From NCBI RefSeq assembly GCF_000063445.1, contig NC_009464.1, positions 930,001 through 994,000 on the forward strand: a DNA stretch of 64,000 nucleotides. The letters run 5' to 3'. Each line of letters begins with the position of its first letter. The stretch's first letter is position 1. Below are positions 44,740 to 54,341 of the stretch, piece by piece. The position numbers and the translations under genes are program-made. This DNA is from Methanocella arvoryzae MRE50. GTDB taxonomy: Archaea; Halobacteriota; Methanocellia; Methanocellales; Methanocellaceae. The notes under the pieces were generated by a model. It did no database searches. It was not told the DNA's origin and saw only the letters and a program-made list of their open reading frames with translations.

Positions 44740-46218
44740 CTAGAAAAGACTGGCCAGAGCTTTGATCATGTTATTAAGTAGATAGCTGAGGTAAGTCAGG
44801 CTTAAGGACGGGACGGCGACCATGTCGAACGACTTGCTGACCTCCCGGCCAGGAATGAGGTCGAAGCTCCCTGTTTCAGACTGGTATTCGTCTCTGACAA
44901 TCTTATACTTGTATTTACCGGCAGGCGCTCTGGGTATGTTGACTATTCCGGTACCGATATACTGATCGTTCAAGTAAATCCTGGCATCTGCGGGCATAGC
45001 ATCGATCGTTATCGTACCGGTACTGATCTGCATCGTACGATTGAGGAGCAGGGTTTTATCCGGCTCGATATTAACATCGGATGTGTCGTTGTAGTAGCCA
45101 TCGAGGATTAAGGTGACTGTATGCCTGCCTACTGTAATGTCTGAAAGATTGCATGGTGTCAGCTTACCTGTGTCGATATCGTCAATATGGACCCGTGCTC
45201 CTGTCGGTGTGGTAATAACGTTAAGGTTACCAGTACTGGCAACATTTAGCGATAAGGGAATATAGTACTCGTGCTTTTTACCAATAGTATTAGCGTAGTA
45301 GACTTCGAAGGGAGCACTCGACTGCTCGTATAGCTGACCGCCCAGTTCACAAGATATTTTAACCAGGAATTTTTCCGAGACTGTGCGGGCATTTACGTTA
45401 TAAAAGCAATAATCACCGGTTGAATTGGTCTTCGTGGAATCGACTAATTCTGAACCTCCGGCAACATACCTGAATAGCTCAACGGTAGCACCGGAAAGCG
45501 GATAGCCGTTCTTCTGAGTCACATGACCGTATACAATGTTTCTTTGTACTGTTGGTTGTATATGGTATGGTGCCTGCTCTTTCAGAGGCAGATATATCGG
45601 CAAATACCCATAATCATCGGTAGGAACTGTCACCGTATAATTTTGTGATTTATACGTTGTCAGGTTTTTATTTGTCTCTGCCCAGACGACGTAATTGCCC
45701 GCAGGTAGCCAGAAGGACCATCGTCCGCCTGCATTTCCCTCGTAGATAGTGTACATGCCATTATCGATGTAGACGACTCCGGCTACTTCACGGATCAGAT
45801 AATCGTCTGACGTTATGACACCATACAGCGTGCCCATTCCGCTTGAAGGATACGTGTAAAAACGGACATCCTGAGTAGTAGTTTTCAGAGGATAGACCAT
45901 AAAGAAAGCGGTATTCTCCTGTATGTGGACGCCGTCTTTGTCCATAACTGCAGCAATACGGAAGGTGCCGCTGCCGCTTTCGATAGGTACCTGATTATAG
46001 CAGAAGCTTCCGTCAGAGGCGCTCTGTACAGAACCTATCGGACGGCATTCTCCATCTTGTATTACAACTGTAACGCCTGGCATAGGATTATCATAACGAT
46101 CCAGGACCTTACCCTGAACGGTGCCGTATTGAGCGGCATTTGTTACTGGTAAAGATAGGACGAAGATAATGAAAATGACGAATAGAATGAGAATCTTAGG
46201 ATAAAGTGTTTTTAACAT
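44740..46218 (-). CDS. Surface protein with CarboxypepD_reg-like and PEGA domains
   Basis: The 492-residue protein starts with a signal peptide (ILILFVIFIIFVLSLPVTNA). Repeated beta-sandwich domains follow: VQGKVLDRYDNPMPGVTVVI and VYGHVTQKNGYPLSGATVEL, then two PEGA repeats, VITTPTGARVHIDDIDTG and IDAMPADARIYLNDQYIG. The C-terminus ends in a short hydrophobic stretch (LTYLSYLLNNMIKALASLF). It is next to the putative S-layer protein and probably sits on the envelope. Confidence 0.87.
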   Translation of the reverse strand: MLKTLYPKILILFVIFIIFVLSLPVTNAAQYGTVQGKVLDRYDNPMPGVTVVIQDGECRPIGSVQSASDGSFCYNQVPIESGSGTFRIAAVMDKDGVHIQENTAFFMVYPLKTTTQDVRFYTYPSSGMGTLYGVITSDDYLIREVAGVVYIDNGMYTIYEGNAGGRWSFWLPAGNYVVWAETNKNLTTYKSQNYTVTVPTDDYGYLPIYLPLKEQAPYHIQPTVQRNIVYGHVTQKNGYPLSGATVELFRYVAGGSELVDSTKTNSTGDYCFYNVNARTVSEKFLVKISCELGGQLYEQSSAPFEVYYANTIGKKHEYYIPLSLNVASTGNLNVITTPTGARVHIDDIDTGKLTPCNLSDITVGRHTVTLILDGYYNDTSDVNIEPDKTLLLNRTMQISTGTITIDAMPADARIYLNDQYIGTGIVNIPRAPAGKYKYKIVRDEYQSETGSFDLIPGREVSKSFDMVAVPSLSLTYLSYLLNNMIKALASLF

Positions 46219-46276
46219 TTTTATCCCAAAAAAGAAAGGTTGAGGGGATAAATCTCCCCTCGTTGGATATCTGTAC

Positions 46277-48235
46277 TTAGTTCTCCTTCCTCATGATGAG
46301 GTATGCAACGCCGAGCAGGCCTGCGAGGGCGAACACCGTCTCAAAACCAGGGGTCGGAGTCGGGGTTGCTGTCGGGGTTACAGTCTGGGTTGCAGTCGGG
46401 GTTGCAGTTACGGACGGAGTAACGACTGGGGTTGCGGTTACAACCTCAGAGGGTACGACATAGTCCGGCAGTGCAACGTTGTTGGTTGCGGTACCGACAG
46501 TCAGGTTGACAATTGCGAACCACATGTGTACGTTGCCCGAGGAGTCTGCCTTCTCAGCAGTCAGGTTGTAGATGCCAGAGGGGACTCTGTAGTAGGTGTA
46601 CGTACCGATTGCAGCGATCTCCGGTCTGGAGACAGTGTACTGCGGGTTCTCAGGGGACTTTACAAGCCTGACAGACTCCCAGGTGTCGTTAGCCCACTTG
46701 GTGGTCCAGAGCTTGACAGTCGCGTTCGGGATACCGTTCTTGTTCTTGTCGGTTACCATGCCCGAGATCGTACCCCAGCCGACGACTTCGACTTCACAGT
46801 CATCAGTCAGGTTCTGGGTAATGCCGATCTTGGTGTAGCCGGTCACAGTGACCTTGCCCTTGGTCGCGTTGGACGTCAGGATGATTGCTGCCTGGCCTGC
46901 GCTGTTGGACACGTTGGTCTTGACGCTGGGCAGGTATGCAATGGTGTCATTGCTGCCGAAGAAGGTAACAGTCACACCGCCCCTCTTGTAGGGCTTGCCG
47001 TTATAGTACAGCTGTGCAGTGATGATCGACTGGTCTCCGCCAACCAGGATGGTCTCCGGGTCCGGGGTCAGTTCGATTGCATCCGGCATCGGGACGTGCA
47101 GGACGATGAAGCCCGAGCTGGTCCTCGACTTGTTCAGCGTGTAGTTGTCCGACTTGCCGTAGTAGATGACGCCATCGCCGATGTCAGCCTCAGCAGATGC
47201 ATAGGCGTAAGCGATGCTGTTGTTCAGCTCGATGTTGTCGAATACGTAGCTGCCGGGGTACGGAAGGTCAACGTATGCGGTGGTGGTCATGTTGTAGATC
47301 TCTTTAGTGCCGATGATTGCACCACTCTCAGAATCGTAGACGTAGCCCATCAGGTGCAGGGTAACGACGGTGCCGCCGTAGGGCTTACCGAAGCTGTCCT
47401 GAACGCTGCCGAACCAGGAAGCGAGAGTCGGGCTGAAGTAGATGCTGGTCGAGCCGTTGATCTCCGGGTCAGCGGGGTACTCTGCAATGATGGTCGAGTT
47501 TAAGCCAGCTGCTTCTTCGACAACCCAGCCGAAGCTGACGTTAGCCCAGCCGCCCTTGGTCGGGACATCGTTCAGAATCCTGCCCTGGGAGTCAGAGTAG
47601 ATGCCGTCCCTGCTCAGGGAGCCGTTGTAGCTCTTGTTGTATTCCGAGTCAGTGACGTTGATCCTGAAGTTGATCAGAGTGTTGTCTGCAACGGGGTCGT
47701 TGAGAGCGTCAGTGACGTAGGCGTAGATCTTAACGTGGTCTGCGGCGTCAGCTGCGATGTTGTTCCTCTCTGCGGTGACAACGATCTTAGCGGGCTGCGG
47801 GATGATGACTACGTTAGCCGGAGCAGTGGACCTCTCCTCAACAGGGAATGCGTTGGAGTAGCCCTCGCCGAACACGCTGTGGTTAGCGTAGACCTTGTAC
47901 AGGCTAGCGTACTGGCCACCATTGTTTGAAACCCAGGTGTTGTTGACGTTCGGGAACTGGTAGAAACCGTTCGAGTCCGACTCGCCTTCATACCAGGCTT
48001 CACTCAGGTTAGCTGCGTTCACGATCGCGACGTACGCGTTCGGCAGGCCAGCGCTGGTGTTAGCGGTGGTTAACCTACCGGACACTGCACCGGGGCTCGG
48101 GTGAGCTTCGCTCATTGCCGGAGCCTTTGAGTAGCTCGTATTGTAATACGGCTTGACAGCAGTAGCATCTATCGTCAGGGCGATGATCGCGAGTACCGCC
48201 AGGGCGATTAATACTGCCTTAGTAGTGTTCTTCAT
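46277..48235 (-). CDS. PGF-CTERM-anchored surface (S-layer-like) protein
   Basis: The 652-residue protein begins with a signal peptide (TKAVLIALAVLAIIALTIDATA). It has many N-x-S/T sequons (NTSAG, NLSEAW, NVTDSEYNKSYNGS, NMTTT), Ig-like and CarboxypepD_reg-like domains, and a Thr/Pro linker (TPTATQTVTPTATPTPTP). The tail GFETVFALAGLLGVAYLIMRKEN is a PGF-CTERM-like sorting signal: short motif, one membrane helix, basic end. Archaeosortase would remove the tail and lipid-anchor the protein. It is likely abundant, given the strong GGGAGGT ribosome-binding site. Confidence 0.9.
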   Translation of the reverse strand: MKNTTKAVLIALAVLAIIALTIDATAVKPYYNTSYSKAPAMSEAHPSPGAVSGRLTTANTSAGLPNAYVAIVNAANLSEAWYEGESDSNGFYQFPNVNNTWVSNNGGQYASLYKVYANHSVFGEGYSNAFPVEERSTAPANVVIIPQPAKIVVTAERNNIAADAADHVKIYAYVTDALNDPVADNTLINFRINVTDSEYNKSYNGSLSRDGIYSDSQGRILNDVPTKGGWANVSFGWVVEEAAGLNSTIIAEYPADPEINGSTSIYFSPTLASWFGSVQDSFGKPYGGTVVTLHLMGYVYDSESGAIIGTKEIYNMTTTAYVDLPYPGSYVFDNIELNNSIAYAYASAEADIGDGVIYYGKSDNYTLNKSRTSSGFIVLHVPMPDAIELTPDPETILVGGDQSIITAQLYYNGKPYKRGGVTVTFFGSNDTIAYLPSVKTNVSNSAGQAAIILTSNATKGKVTVTGYTKIGITQNLTDDCEVEVVGWGTISGMVTDKNKNGIPNATVKLWTTKWANDTWESVRLVKSPENPQYTVSRPEIAAIGTYTYYRVPSGIYNLTAEKADSSGNVHMWFAIVNLTVGTATNNVALPDYVVPSEVVTATPVVTPSVTATPTATQTVTPTATPTPTPGFETVFALAGLLGVAYLIMRKEN

Positions 48236-48691
48236 TAATTCAACCTCCCATGGTTGTGTATATTTTGACTGCAGATATCACGCCTCGATAAAACATTCTT
48301 GTTTTATCAGCCCATATGCCGTATCTTCGACATATGTCGAACTTGACATCGCTTGATAATTAATCCATAGACACGGATTATTGGACATACATTAGTCATT
48401 ACCTTAATAAAAGTTTTTTGGTCTTTCCCACGCCGAAAATACGTTTACAAAGCATGGTTTTCTACATAATACCTATACGGTACCGGGATTGTGGAATGCG
48501 TGACAATCGCAGGTCACACGAGGATCAGGCCATTACGACGTTTGTGGACATACTTCCCGGCATACCTACGACAATTGACTAACGCATAGTTCCAGTAACG
48601 TCAGACATACTATAATATATGCTTAGCTGATATGCACTATACCGCTAAATATATTTGTACTAAGCCGGCTAATGTTTGACGAACTGGTACC
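48236..48691. promoter_or_regulatory. Divergent control region of the surface-protein and apgM genes
   Basis: On the minus strand a GATAAAACA-TTCT-TGTTTTATC hairpin (48287-48308, perfect 9-bp stem) and the 16-bp palindrome TTCGACATATGTCGAA (48326-48341) precede the surface-protein start. TATA-like TATAATATATGC on the plus strand near 48611-48622 could serve apgM. No gene is present. Confidence 0.6.
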
Positions 48692-49885
48692 ATGAAATAT
48701 GCTGTAATTCTCGGAGACGGAATGGCCGATTACCCGATACCCGAACTGTCCGGTAAGACGCCGCTGGCGAGCGCAAATAAGCCGTGTATGGACTATCTGG
48801 CCGATCGTGCTGTTACTTACGGACTGGTAAAAACGACTATAGCCGGGCTGCCTGCGGGAAGCGACGTTGCCAACCTGTCAGCCATGGGATACGACCCCCG
48901 GAAGTATTATACGGGCAGAGGCCCGCTCGAGGCGGCCAGCATCGGCATACCGCTTAAGCCGGCTGACGTGGCCTTCAGGTGCAACCTGATCACTGCCGAT
49001 GACAACGTAGTCGACTACAGCGCAGGGCATATCACAACGCAGGAAGCGTCGGAGCTTATGAGATACCTGGACAGCAAGCTTGGCACCACTGACACCCGCT
49101 TTTACCCGGGCATCAGCTACCGGCACCTCCTGGTGATAGAGAACTGCCCGGATGGAATAGTATGTACTGCCCCGCATGACGTAGTTGGACAGCCGGTGCA
49201 AGACAACCTGCCGAAAGGAGAGGGAAGCGAGAAGATTATTGGCCTCATCGAGGCTTCGAGAGACCTTCTCGCCAGCCATCCTATAAACAAGAAGAGAATA
49301 GCTGAAGGCAAGCGACCCGCAAACTCTATATGGCCATGGGGCCAGGGCCGGAAACCGTCGATGCCGACATTCAGAGACAGGTACGGGCTGGATGGTGCAG
49401 TTATCTCAGCGGTGGACCTTATCAAAGGCCTCGGCGTATTTGCAGGCCTGGAAGTAATCAACGTTCCCGGAGCCACGGGATACCTCGATACGGACTATGG
49501 TGCAAAAGCTGTACATGCGCTCAAAGCACTGGAAAACAAGGACTTTGTCTTCGTCCACGTGGAAGCCCCGGACGAGATGTCTCACGAAGGCAGGCTGAAG
49601 GACAAGATCCGGGCTATCGAAGACCTGGACGGTAAACTTATCCGCCCCATACTGGAGGGCTTGAAAAGCAAAGGCGACTTCAGGCTGATGGTGCTCCCTG
49701 ACCACCCGACGCCGCTGGCTACGAAGACGCACGCATACGACCCGGTCCCATATATTATATATGATAGTAGATATAATAATACTAATAATAAGCGCTATGA
49801 TGAGGAGTCCATGAAGAACGGCCGCTATATTGCAGATGGTCATGAGCTCATGGGCTTGTTCATTCATGGCGACTCCCAGGGATAA
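48692..49885 (+). CDS. apgM: Cofactor-independent phosphoglycerate mutase, archaeal type
   Basis: MKYAVILGDGMADYP, GLPAGSDVANLSAMGYDP (metal-binding Ser), CTAPHDVVG and VLPDHPTPLATKTHAYDPVPY are hallmarks of the archaeal alkaline-phosphatase-superfamily mutase. It interconverts 2- and 3-phosphoglycerate in gluconeogenesis. The 3' end contains an AT-rich stretch (49751-49800) encoding YNNTNNKR. It is three bases upstream of thrB. Confidence 0.95.
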   Translation: MKYAVILGDGMADYPIPELSGKTPLASANKPCMDYLADRAVTYGLVKTTIAGLPAGSDVANLSAMGYDPRKYYTGRGPLEAASIGIPLKPADVAFRCNLITADDNVVDYSAGHITTQEASELMRYLDSKLGTTDTRFYPGISYRHLLVIENCPDGIVCTAPHDVVGQPVQDNLPKGEGSEKIIGLIEASRDLLASHPINKKRIAEGKRPANSIWPWGQGRKPSMPTFRDRYGLDGAVISAVDLIKGLGVFAGLEVINVPGATGYLDTDYGAKAVHALKALENKDFVFVHVEAPDEMSHEGRLKDKIRAIEDLDGKLIRPILEGLKSKGDFRLMVLPDHPTPLATKTHAYDPVPYIIYDSRYNNTNNKRYDEESMKNGRYIADGHELMGLFIHGDSQG

Positions 49886-49888
49886 CCT

Positions 49889-50791
49889 ATGGATTCGATC
49901 ACTGTGAAGGCTTCCGCCACCTCAGCGAACCTGGGGGCTGGTTTTGATGTCATGGGCATAGCCCTCGAGAGCCCTGGCGACATCATCCGGGTCGAGAAAG
50001 CCGACGAACTCTCCATCGTCGTCAAAGGCAGAGGTGCAGAGGGCATCCCGGCAGATCCCGAGAAAAACACCGCAGGCCTGGTAGCTCTGGCCATGGACAA
50101 GAAAGTCAGAATTACCATAAAGAGCGGCATCAGGCCCGGAAGCGGCCTCGGCAGCAGCGCCGCACCTGCGGCAGGCACGGCCGTCGCCATCAATGAGCTT
50201 TTTTCTCTGGGCTACTCGAAAGAAGAGCTGGTCTGGATAGCGGCGAGAGGAGAAATGGCCGCTGCGGGGATAGTCCATGCAGACAATGTCGCCCCATGTA
50301 TTATGGGAGGACTTACGCTCGTATGTAATAATTATGTGGAGCACGTAGAGCTGCCTCCGATGGGCGTGGTGGCGGTTCTTCCCGAGATCGTGGTAAGCAC
50401 GAAATCCGCCAGGGGCATTTTACCGCAGCAGGTGCCTCTACAGGAGATGGTGCTGAACGTGAGTAAGGCAGCCATGCTTATGGCAGGGGTAGTCAAAAAG
50501 GACCCTGTGATTATTGGCCGCTCGCTCTCGGACACGTTTAACGAGAAGTACAGGTCTCCGCTGATCAAAGGCTATGGCAGCGTCCGGGAGGCAGCGCTGG
50601 ACTCGGGTGCCTACGGAGTGGCGATTAGCGGGTCAGGACCGACGATGCTGGCGCTCTGCCCGGAGGACAGGTCGTTCGACGTGGCCGCCGCCATGAGGAA
50701 GAAATTTGAGGAAGCGGGAGTGGTTTCAGAGGCGTATGTAACCTGCATCGGTAAGGGTGTCAGAATCATAAACCGTGATGAAGAGGAATGA
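49889..50791 (+). CDS. thrB: Homoserine kinase
   Basis: The GHMP kinase has ASATSANLGAGFDVMG, the ATP loop PGSGLGSSAAPAAG and AISGSGPTMLAL near the C-terminus. It phosphorylates homoserine in threonine synthesis. The small gap after apgM implies cotranscription. Length (300 aa) is normal. Confidence 0.96.
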   Translation: MDSITVKASATSANLGAGFDVMGIALESPGDIIRVEKADELSIVVKGRGAEGIPADPEKNTAGLVALAMDKKVRITIKSGIRPGSGLGSSAAPAAGTAVAINELFSLGYSKEELVWIAARGEMAAAGIVHADNVAPCIMGGLTLVCNNYVEHVELPPMGVVAVLPEIVVSTKSARGILPQQVPLQEMVLNVSKAAMLMAGVVKKDPVIIGRSLSDTFNEKYRSPLIKGYGSVREAALDSGAYGVAISGSGPTMLALCPEDRSFDVAAAMRKKFEEAGVVSEAYVTCIGKGVRIINRDEEE

Positions 50792-50795
50792 GAAC

Positions 50796-51428
50796 ATGCT
50801 GATGAAAACCTCGATCAAGGGCTTTGTAGCCCTTGCCTGTGTGATTATAGCACTAACAATATCCGGCTGTGTATGTTTTAACATCGGGACGCCGGGAGAT
50901 ACGGTTCCGACACCGGAGCCCATGCCTGAGCCTACAGACGAGCCCACTCTCCTCCCGACTGAAACTCCTGCGGTGCCGACAGTGTCGCCTGACGGGCATA
51001 CTCCGACGCCGGCCACGGGCACGGCCCCGACTTCGACACCGGGCATAAGCCCGGCTCCGGTGACAGGCACCATGGATGCGAGGATGATCGGTTACGGTAC
51101 TGACAAAGATACATACAGCCGCGGTGATACGGCCCTGTGTTACGTAGAGATCGAGAACACTGGCGAAGTGCCGATCGACATGGTCGACTTCAGGGTAGAC
51201 GTCTACAGGTCAGCCTTCGGCGTGATGATCCGCGTTATCGACAACGAGACCTATACCGTCGATAACCAGGACATCCAGCCGGGCGAGACTAAACGGGTGG
51301 AGATCGCCGTGGTTATTCCCGCCGAGTACCAGGGCGTGTCGACGGCAGGCACTTATAAGTTTGACATTGTAGTGAGTGTCGAAGGCAAGGAGATCGGCAG
51401 ATTCAGTAAAGATGTGAAAGTCGTCTGA
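50796..51428 (+). CDS. Lipobox-bearing secreted protein with Thr/Pro linker and CARDB-like domain
   Basis: From ATG 50796 the product starts MLMKTSIKGFVALACVIIALTISGC, a signal with lipobox. A linker of about 55 residues rich in Thr, Pro and Glu follows. The C-terminal domain (MIGYGTDKDTYSRGDTALCYVEIENTG...FSKDVKVV) is a beta-sandwich like CARDB. It is a paralogue of the next gene over that domain. It slightly overlaps thrB in the longer reading. A role in envelope binding is likely. Confidence 0.82.
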   Translation: MLMKTSIKGFVALACVIIALTISGCVCFNIGTPGDTVPTPEPMPEPTDEPTLLPTETPAVPTVSPDGHTPTPATGTAPTSTPGISPAPVTGTMDARMIGYGTDKDTYSRGDTALCYVEIENTGEVPIDMVDFRVDVYRSAFGVMIRVIDNETYTVDNQDIQPGETKRVEIAVVIPAEYQGVSTAGTYKFDIVVSVEGKEIGRFSKDVKVV

Positions 51429-51583
51429 TATCTGGCAGCTCCCGACAATTTAACAGTCCCCTGCAGGAGCCTAACTCGAACAGGCTCACGGGGAACCCCC
51501 GTAGGCGATAATACCGGTGCCTGTGACCCGGTTACCCTGAAAAACGCCGATTTTTTGTTTTTTCGCTTTAAGTCCAGAATAGA

Positions 51584-52285
51584 ATGAACTTCACACACTC
51601 ATACCTTTTCTCGGTGAGTGTTGTGAAAGAGAGAGACAAAATTATTATTCTTCTCGCAGTTCTGGCGATCGTGGCCTCGGCGATCTGGGCAATATCACCG
51701 TACGGTGAGGCGCAGGAAACCGGCCTCGCAGTATCAGCAACTGTTGTGCCTACCCCGGCGGTCGGCCCGACGGCATTTGCGCCCGGGGGAGATGCAACAG
51801 CCGCTCCGACGATTGCAGTAGGCACCAGGACGGTATCTACTCCAACTGTGACTCCAGCCCCCATGACTCCGACGCCTGCTGCCACGCCGGCTCCGACCCC
51901 GGTGGCAGGGGCAGCGGGCCAGCAGGGAACTTCAGCTCAGCTGGTGAACTATGGTACGGACAAGGATACCTTTAACAGGGGAGAACAGGCAACCGGGTTC
52001 ATCACGATCAAAAATACTGGCAATACGGTCATCAACGACGTGACCACTGCAGTCTCTGCAAGCAGGGCAGTGCCGGTAATAGGTGAGACTACCCTCGGGA
52101 GCAAGGATTACACCTTCAGTAACCTGAACATCAACCCCGGCGAAACCAAGCGTATAGAGTTCAAGGCCGACATCCCGGCTGAGTACAGAGGCGTATCCAC
52201 GGCGGGAGAATATACGCTGCACGTCACAGTCAAGACCGGGGGCACTGAAATCGGGAGCTTCAGCAAGAAGGTAAATATTGCCTGA
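51584..52285 (+). CDS. Membrane-anchored paralogue with Thr/Pro linker
   Basis: The 233-residue protein has an N-terminal membrane segment (KIIILLAVLAIVASAIWAIS) without a lipobox, a long Thr/Pro/Ala linker (TPTVTPAPMTPTPAATPAPTP) and the same C-terminal domain as its neighbour (NYGTDKDTFNRGEQATGFITIKNTG, INPGETKRIEF, AEYRGVSTAGEYTLHV). The pair clearly duplicated, with different anchors. Function unknown. Confidence 0.82.
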   Translation: MNFTHSYLFSVSVVKERDKIIILLAVLAIVASAIWAISPYGEAQETGLAVSATVVPTPAVGPTAFAPGGDATAAPTIAVGTRTVSTPTVTPAPMTPTPAATPAPTPVAGAAGQQGTSAQLVNYGTDKDTFNRGEQATGFITIKNTGNTVINDVTTAVSASRAVPVIGETTLGSKDYTFSNLNINPGETKRIEFKADIPAEYRGVSTAGEYTLHVTVKTGGTEIGSFSKKVNIA

Positions 52286-52413
52286 TCTCCTCTTTTTATT
52301 TTCAGGCATACCAGATACCGGAGAAGCGAGCATGACAGCCCTCTGTCCGCATTCGTGCGATAAGTCAATAATGGTTATAAATTTGTCACAATACTATTGA
52401 ATGGTGATTATTT

Positions 52414-53646
52414 TTGGCTGAAAGGGTGGTAATAGCCCCGACCACTCGTAACGAGGGCCACGGGAAGTTCGTGCTGGAAGTCGACGATGAAGGAATCGTG
52501 ACTAAGGGACACTTTCTGAGCCTGGTACTCGTCCGGGGCTTCGAAAAATTCTTAGTGGGCAGGGCGATGGAATTTGCCCCGGTTGCCACGAGCCGTTTCT
52601 GCGGGCTATGCCCGCCAACACATGCTACCGCCTCAGCAGAGGCGATTGAGGACTCGATAGGCGTGACTCCGCCACGCCAGGGCCTGCTGCTGAGAGAGTT
52701 GTGTAACCTTGGCAACCACTTACACGATCATCCGCTCCAGCAGATACTGATCCTGCCGGACTTTGTTCCGGACGCCGAAATGCAAAAAGATGCCATCATC
52801 CGCATCCAGAAGATGCGGAAGATTGGCCAGCAGATCTGTGAGGTGACGGGCGGGGAGGCGATTCATTCGCCCCACATCAGGATCGGTGGCATGGCAAAGA
52901 ACATCAGCGAGGCTGCCAGACGCAAGCTACTGGAGAAGGTCAGGGAATACAGGAGCATCTGGGAAGAGCAGCGGCAGTTTATGGAGGGAGCTTTTGATGC
53001 CGCCCGGGTTCCGGAAGGGCTGGGGGCACATGACATGCCGTTGATGGCCACCGACCTCATCTATGGCAGGTCGGACGTATTCCGCAGGGAATACTATCCA
53101 GATTACTCAGAAGTGCTGCCCGTGCCTTACTACGGGGAAGACATCGGTGTAGAGGCATGCACGATCATACCTATGATCAAAGGCGGCCCGGTCGAGGTCG
53201 GCCCGAGGGCGAGGCTGTGGAAGTTCCGGGGCTACAATGCGAAGGGTACCATGGCGCTCAACCGGGCCAGGCTTATAGAGATCACTATCCGCCTGGACAG
53301 GGCGGAGGAGATCCTCGAGAAACTCGATACCAGAGCCCGGACCATTAACCAGCCTGTGACGAAAGGCTCGGGCCGGCTGGGCATAGGCGTCAACGAAGCG
53401 CCGAGAGGCACTAACGTCCATATGGCGAAGGTCGAAGACGGCCGCATCTCGTTTTATAAGGCAATGCCCGCGACTATGTGGAGCATCCCGGCCATCGGGA
53501 AGGCTACGGAAGGCTTCCACCACAGGTGGGCACAGTGGGTCATGCGGTCTTACGATCCCTGCATCTCCTGCGCTACTCATTTCATAATCGTACACGATGG
53601 CAGGGTCGTGGATCGGTACTCGGATAGCAGAGGAGGGCCAGTATGA
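52414..53646 (+). CDS. frhA: Coenzyme F420-reducing hydrogenase alpha subunit, TTG start
   Basis: N-terminal SRFCGLCPPTH and C-terminal DPCISCATH supply the four cysteines of the [NiFe] site. The tail after the last motif is about 23 residues and would be cut by a maturation protease. No selenocysteine is used. GGTGA (52403-52407) precedes a TTG start, the only one fitting. It is first in frhAGB, which reduces F420 with H2. Confidence 0.95.
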   Translation: MAERVVIAPTTRNEGHGKFVLEVDDEGIVTKGHFLSLVLVRGFEKFLVGRAMEFAPVATSRFCGLCPPTHATASAEAIEDSIGVTPPRQGLLLRELCNLGNHLHDHPLQQILILPDFVPDAEMQKDAIIRIQKMRKIGQQICEVTGGEAIHSPHIRIGGMAKNISEAARRKLLEKVREYRSIWEEQRQFMEGAFDAARVPEGLGAHDMPLMATDLIYGRSDVFRREYYPDYSEVLPVPYYGEDIGVEACTIIPMIKGGPVEVGPRARLWKFRGYNAKGTMALNRARLIEITIRLDRAEEILEKLDTRARTINQPVTKGSGRLGIGVNEAPRGTNVHMAKVEDGRISFYKAMPATMWSIPAIGKATEGFHHRWAQWVMRSYDPCISCATHFIIVHDGRVVDRYSDSRGGPV

Positions 53647-54341
53647 CGAAGCCTAAGTTTGCATACGTGCACCTGGCAGCCTGCTCGGGCTGCGAGATCT
53701 CGTTCCTCGACAACTTCGAGCGAGTGCTGGACATGATGGACATGGTCGACATCGACTACATGACGCTGATTGCGGATGCCACGGAAATACCGAAGGTCGA
53801 CCTGCTATTCGTGGACGGCGCGGCCTGCCTGCAGTCGAAGGAGAGCGTAGAGTCCCTCAAGAAAGCGAGGGAAAATACCGGGTTCCTGGTAGCCTGGGGC
53901 GGCTGCTCCAGCACGGCTACCATTAATAACTTCTCAAGGGGAGGGCAGAGTCCCCAGCCCCAGCACGAGTCCTTCCCGCAGATCAGCCGCCTCGTAAAAG
54001 TAGATGCGTTCGTACCGGGATCTCCGCCCGGGCCCGAAATGGCCTATAACGTTATCAGGGCGTTCGTCGAGGGAGACACGGATTATCTGAAGTACCTGAC
54101 AACAGAGGGCATGGGTGGTTTCGCCTGCGGCTGTGATCTCATATCTAAAATCATTGAGAATGCTCTTTGCATTGGCTGCGGGGCATGCGCATTCGCCTGC
54201 CCGACGAGAGCGATAGATATGGTGCAGGGACGCCCGAGCATTAACTGGGAGCGATGTGTCAAGTGCGGGGCATGCTATGCCCAGTGCCCCAGGAGCTTCC
54301 AGCCGGTGGATATGATGAACAGGATGCTGGAGGAATTATGA
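53643..54341 (+). CDS. frhG: F420-reducing hydrogenase gamma subunit
   Basis: The 232-residue small subunit has HLAACSGCEISFLD, GGCSST and PGSPPGPE around the proximal cluster. Two ferredoxin motifs follow: CIGCGACAFACP and CVKCGACYAQCP. It passes electrons from the [NiFe] site to FrhB. The ATG overlaps the frhA stop (ATGA). Confidence 0.95.
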   Translation: MTKPKFAYVHLAACSGCEISFLDNFERVLDMMDMVDIDYMTLIADATEIPKVDLLFVDGAACLQSKESVESLKKARENTGFLVAWGGCSSTATINNFSRGGQSPQPQHESFPQISRLVKVDAFVPGSPPGPEMAYNVIRAFVEGDTDYLKYLTTEGMGGFACGCDLISKIIENALCIGCGACAFACPTRAIDMVQGRPSINWERCVKCGACYAQCPRSFQPVDMMNRMLEEL

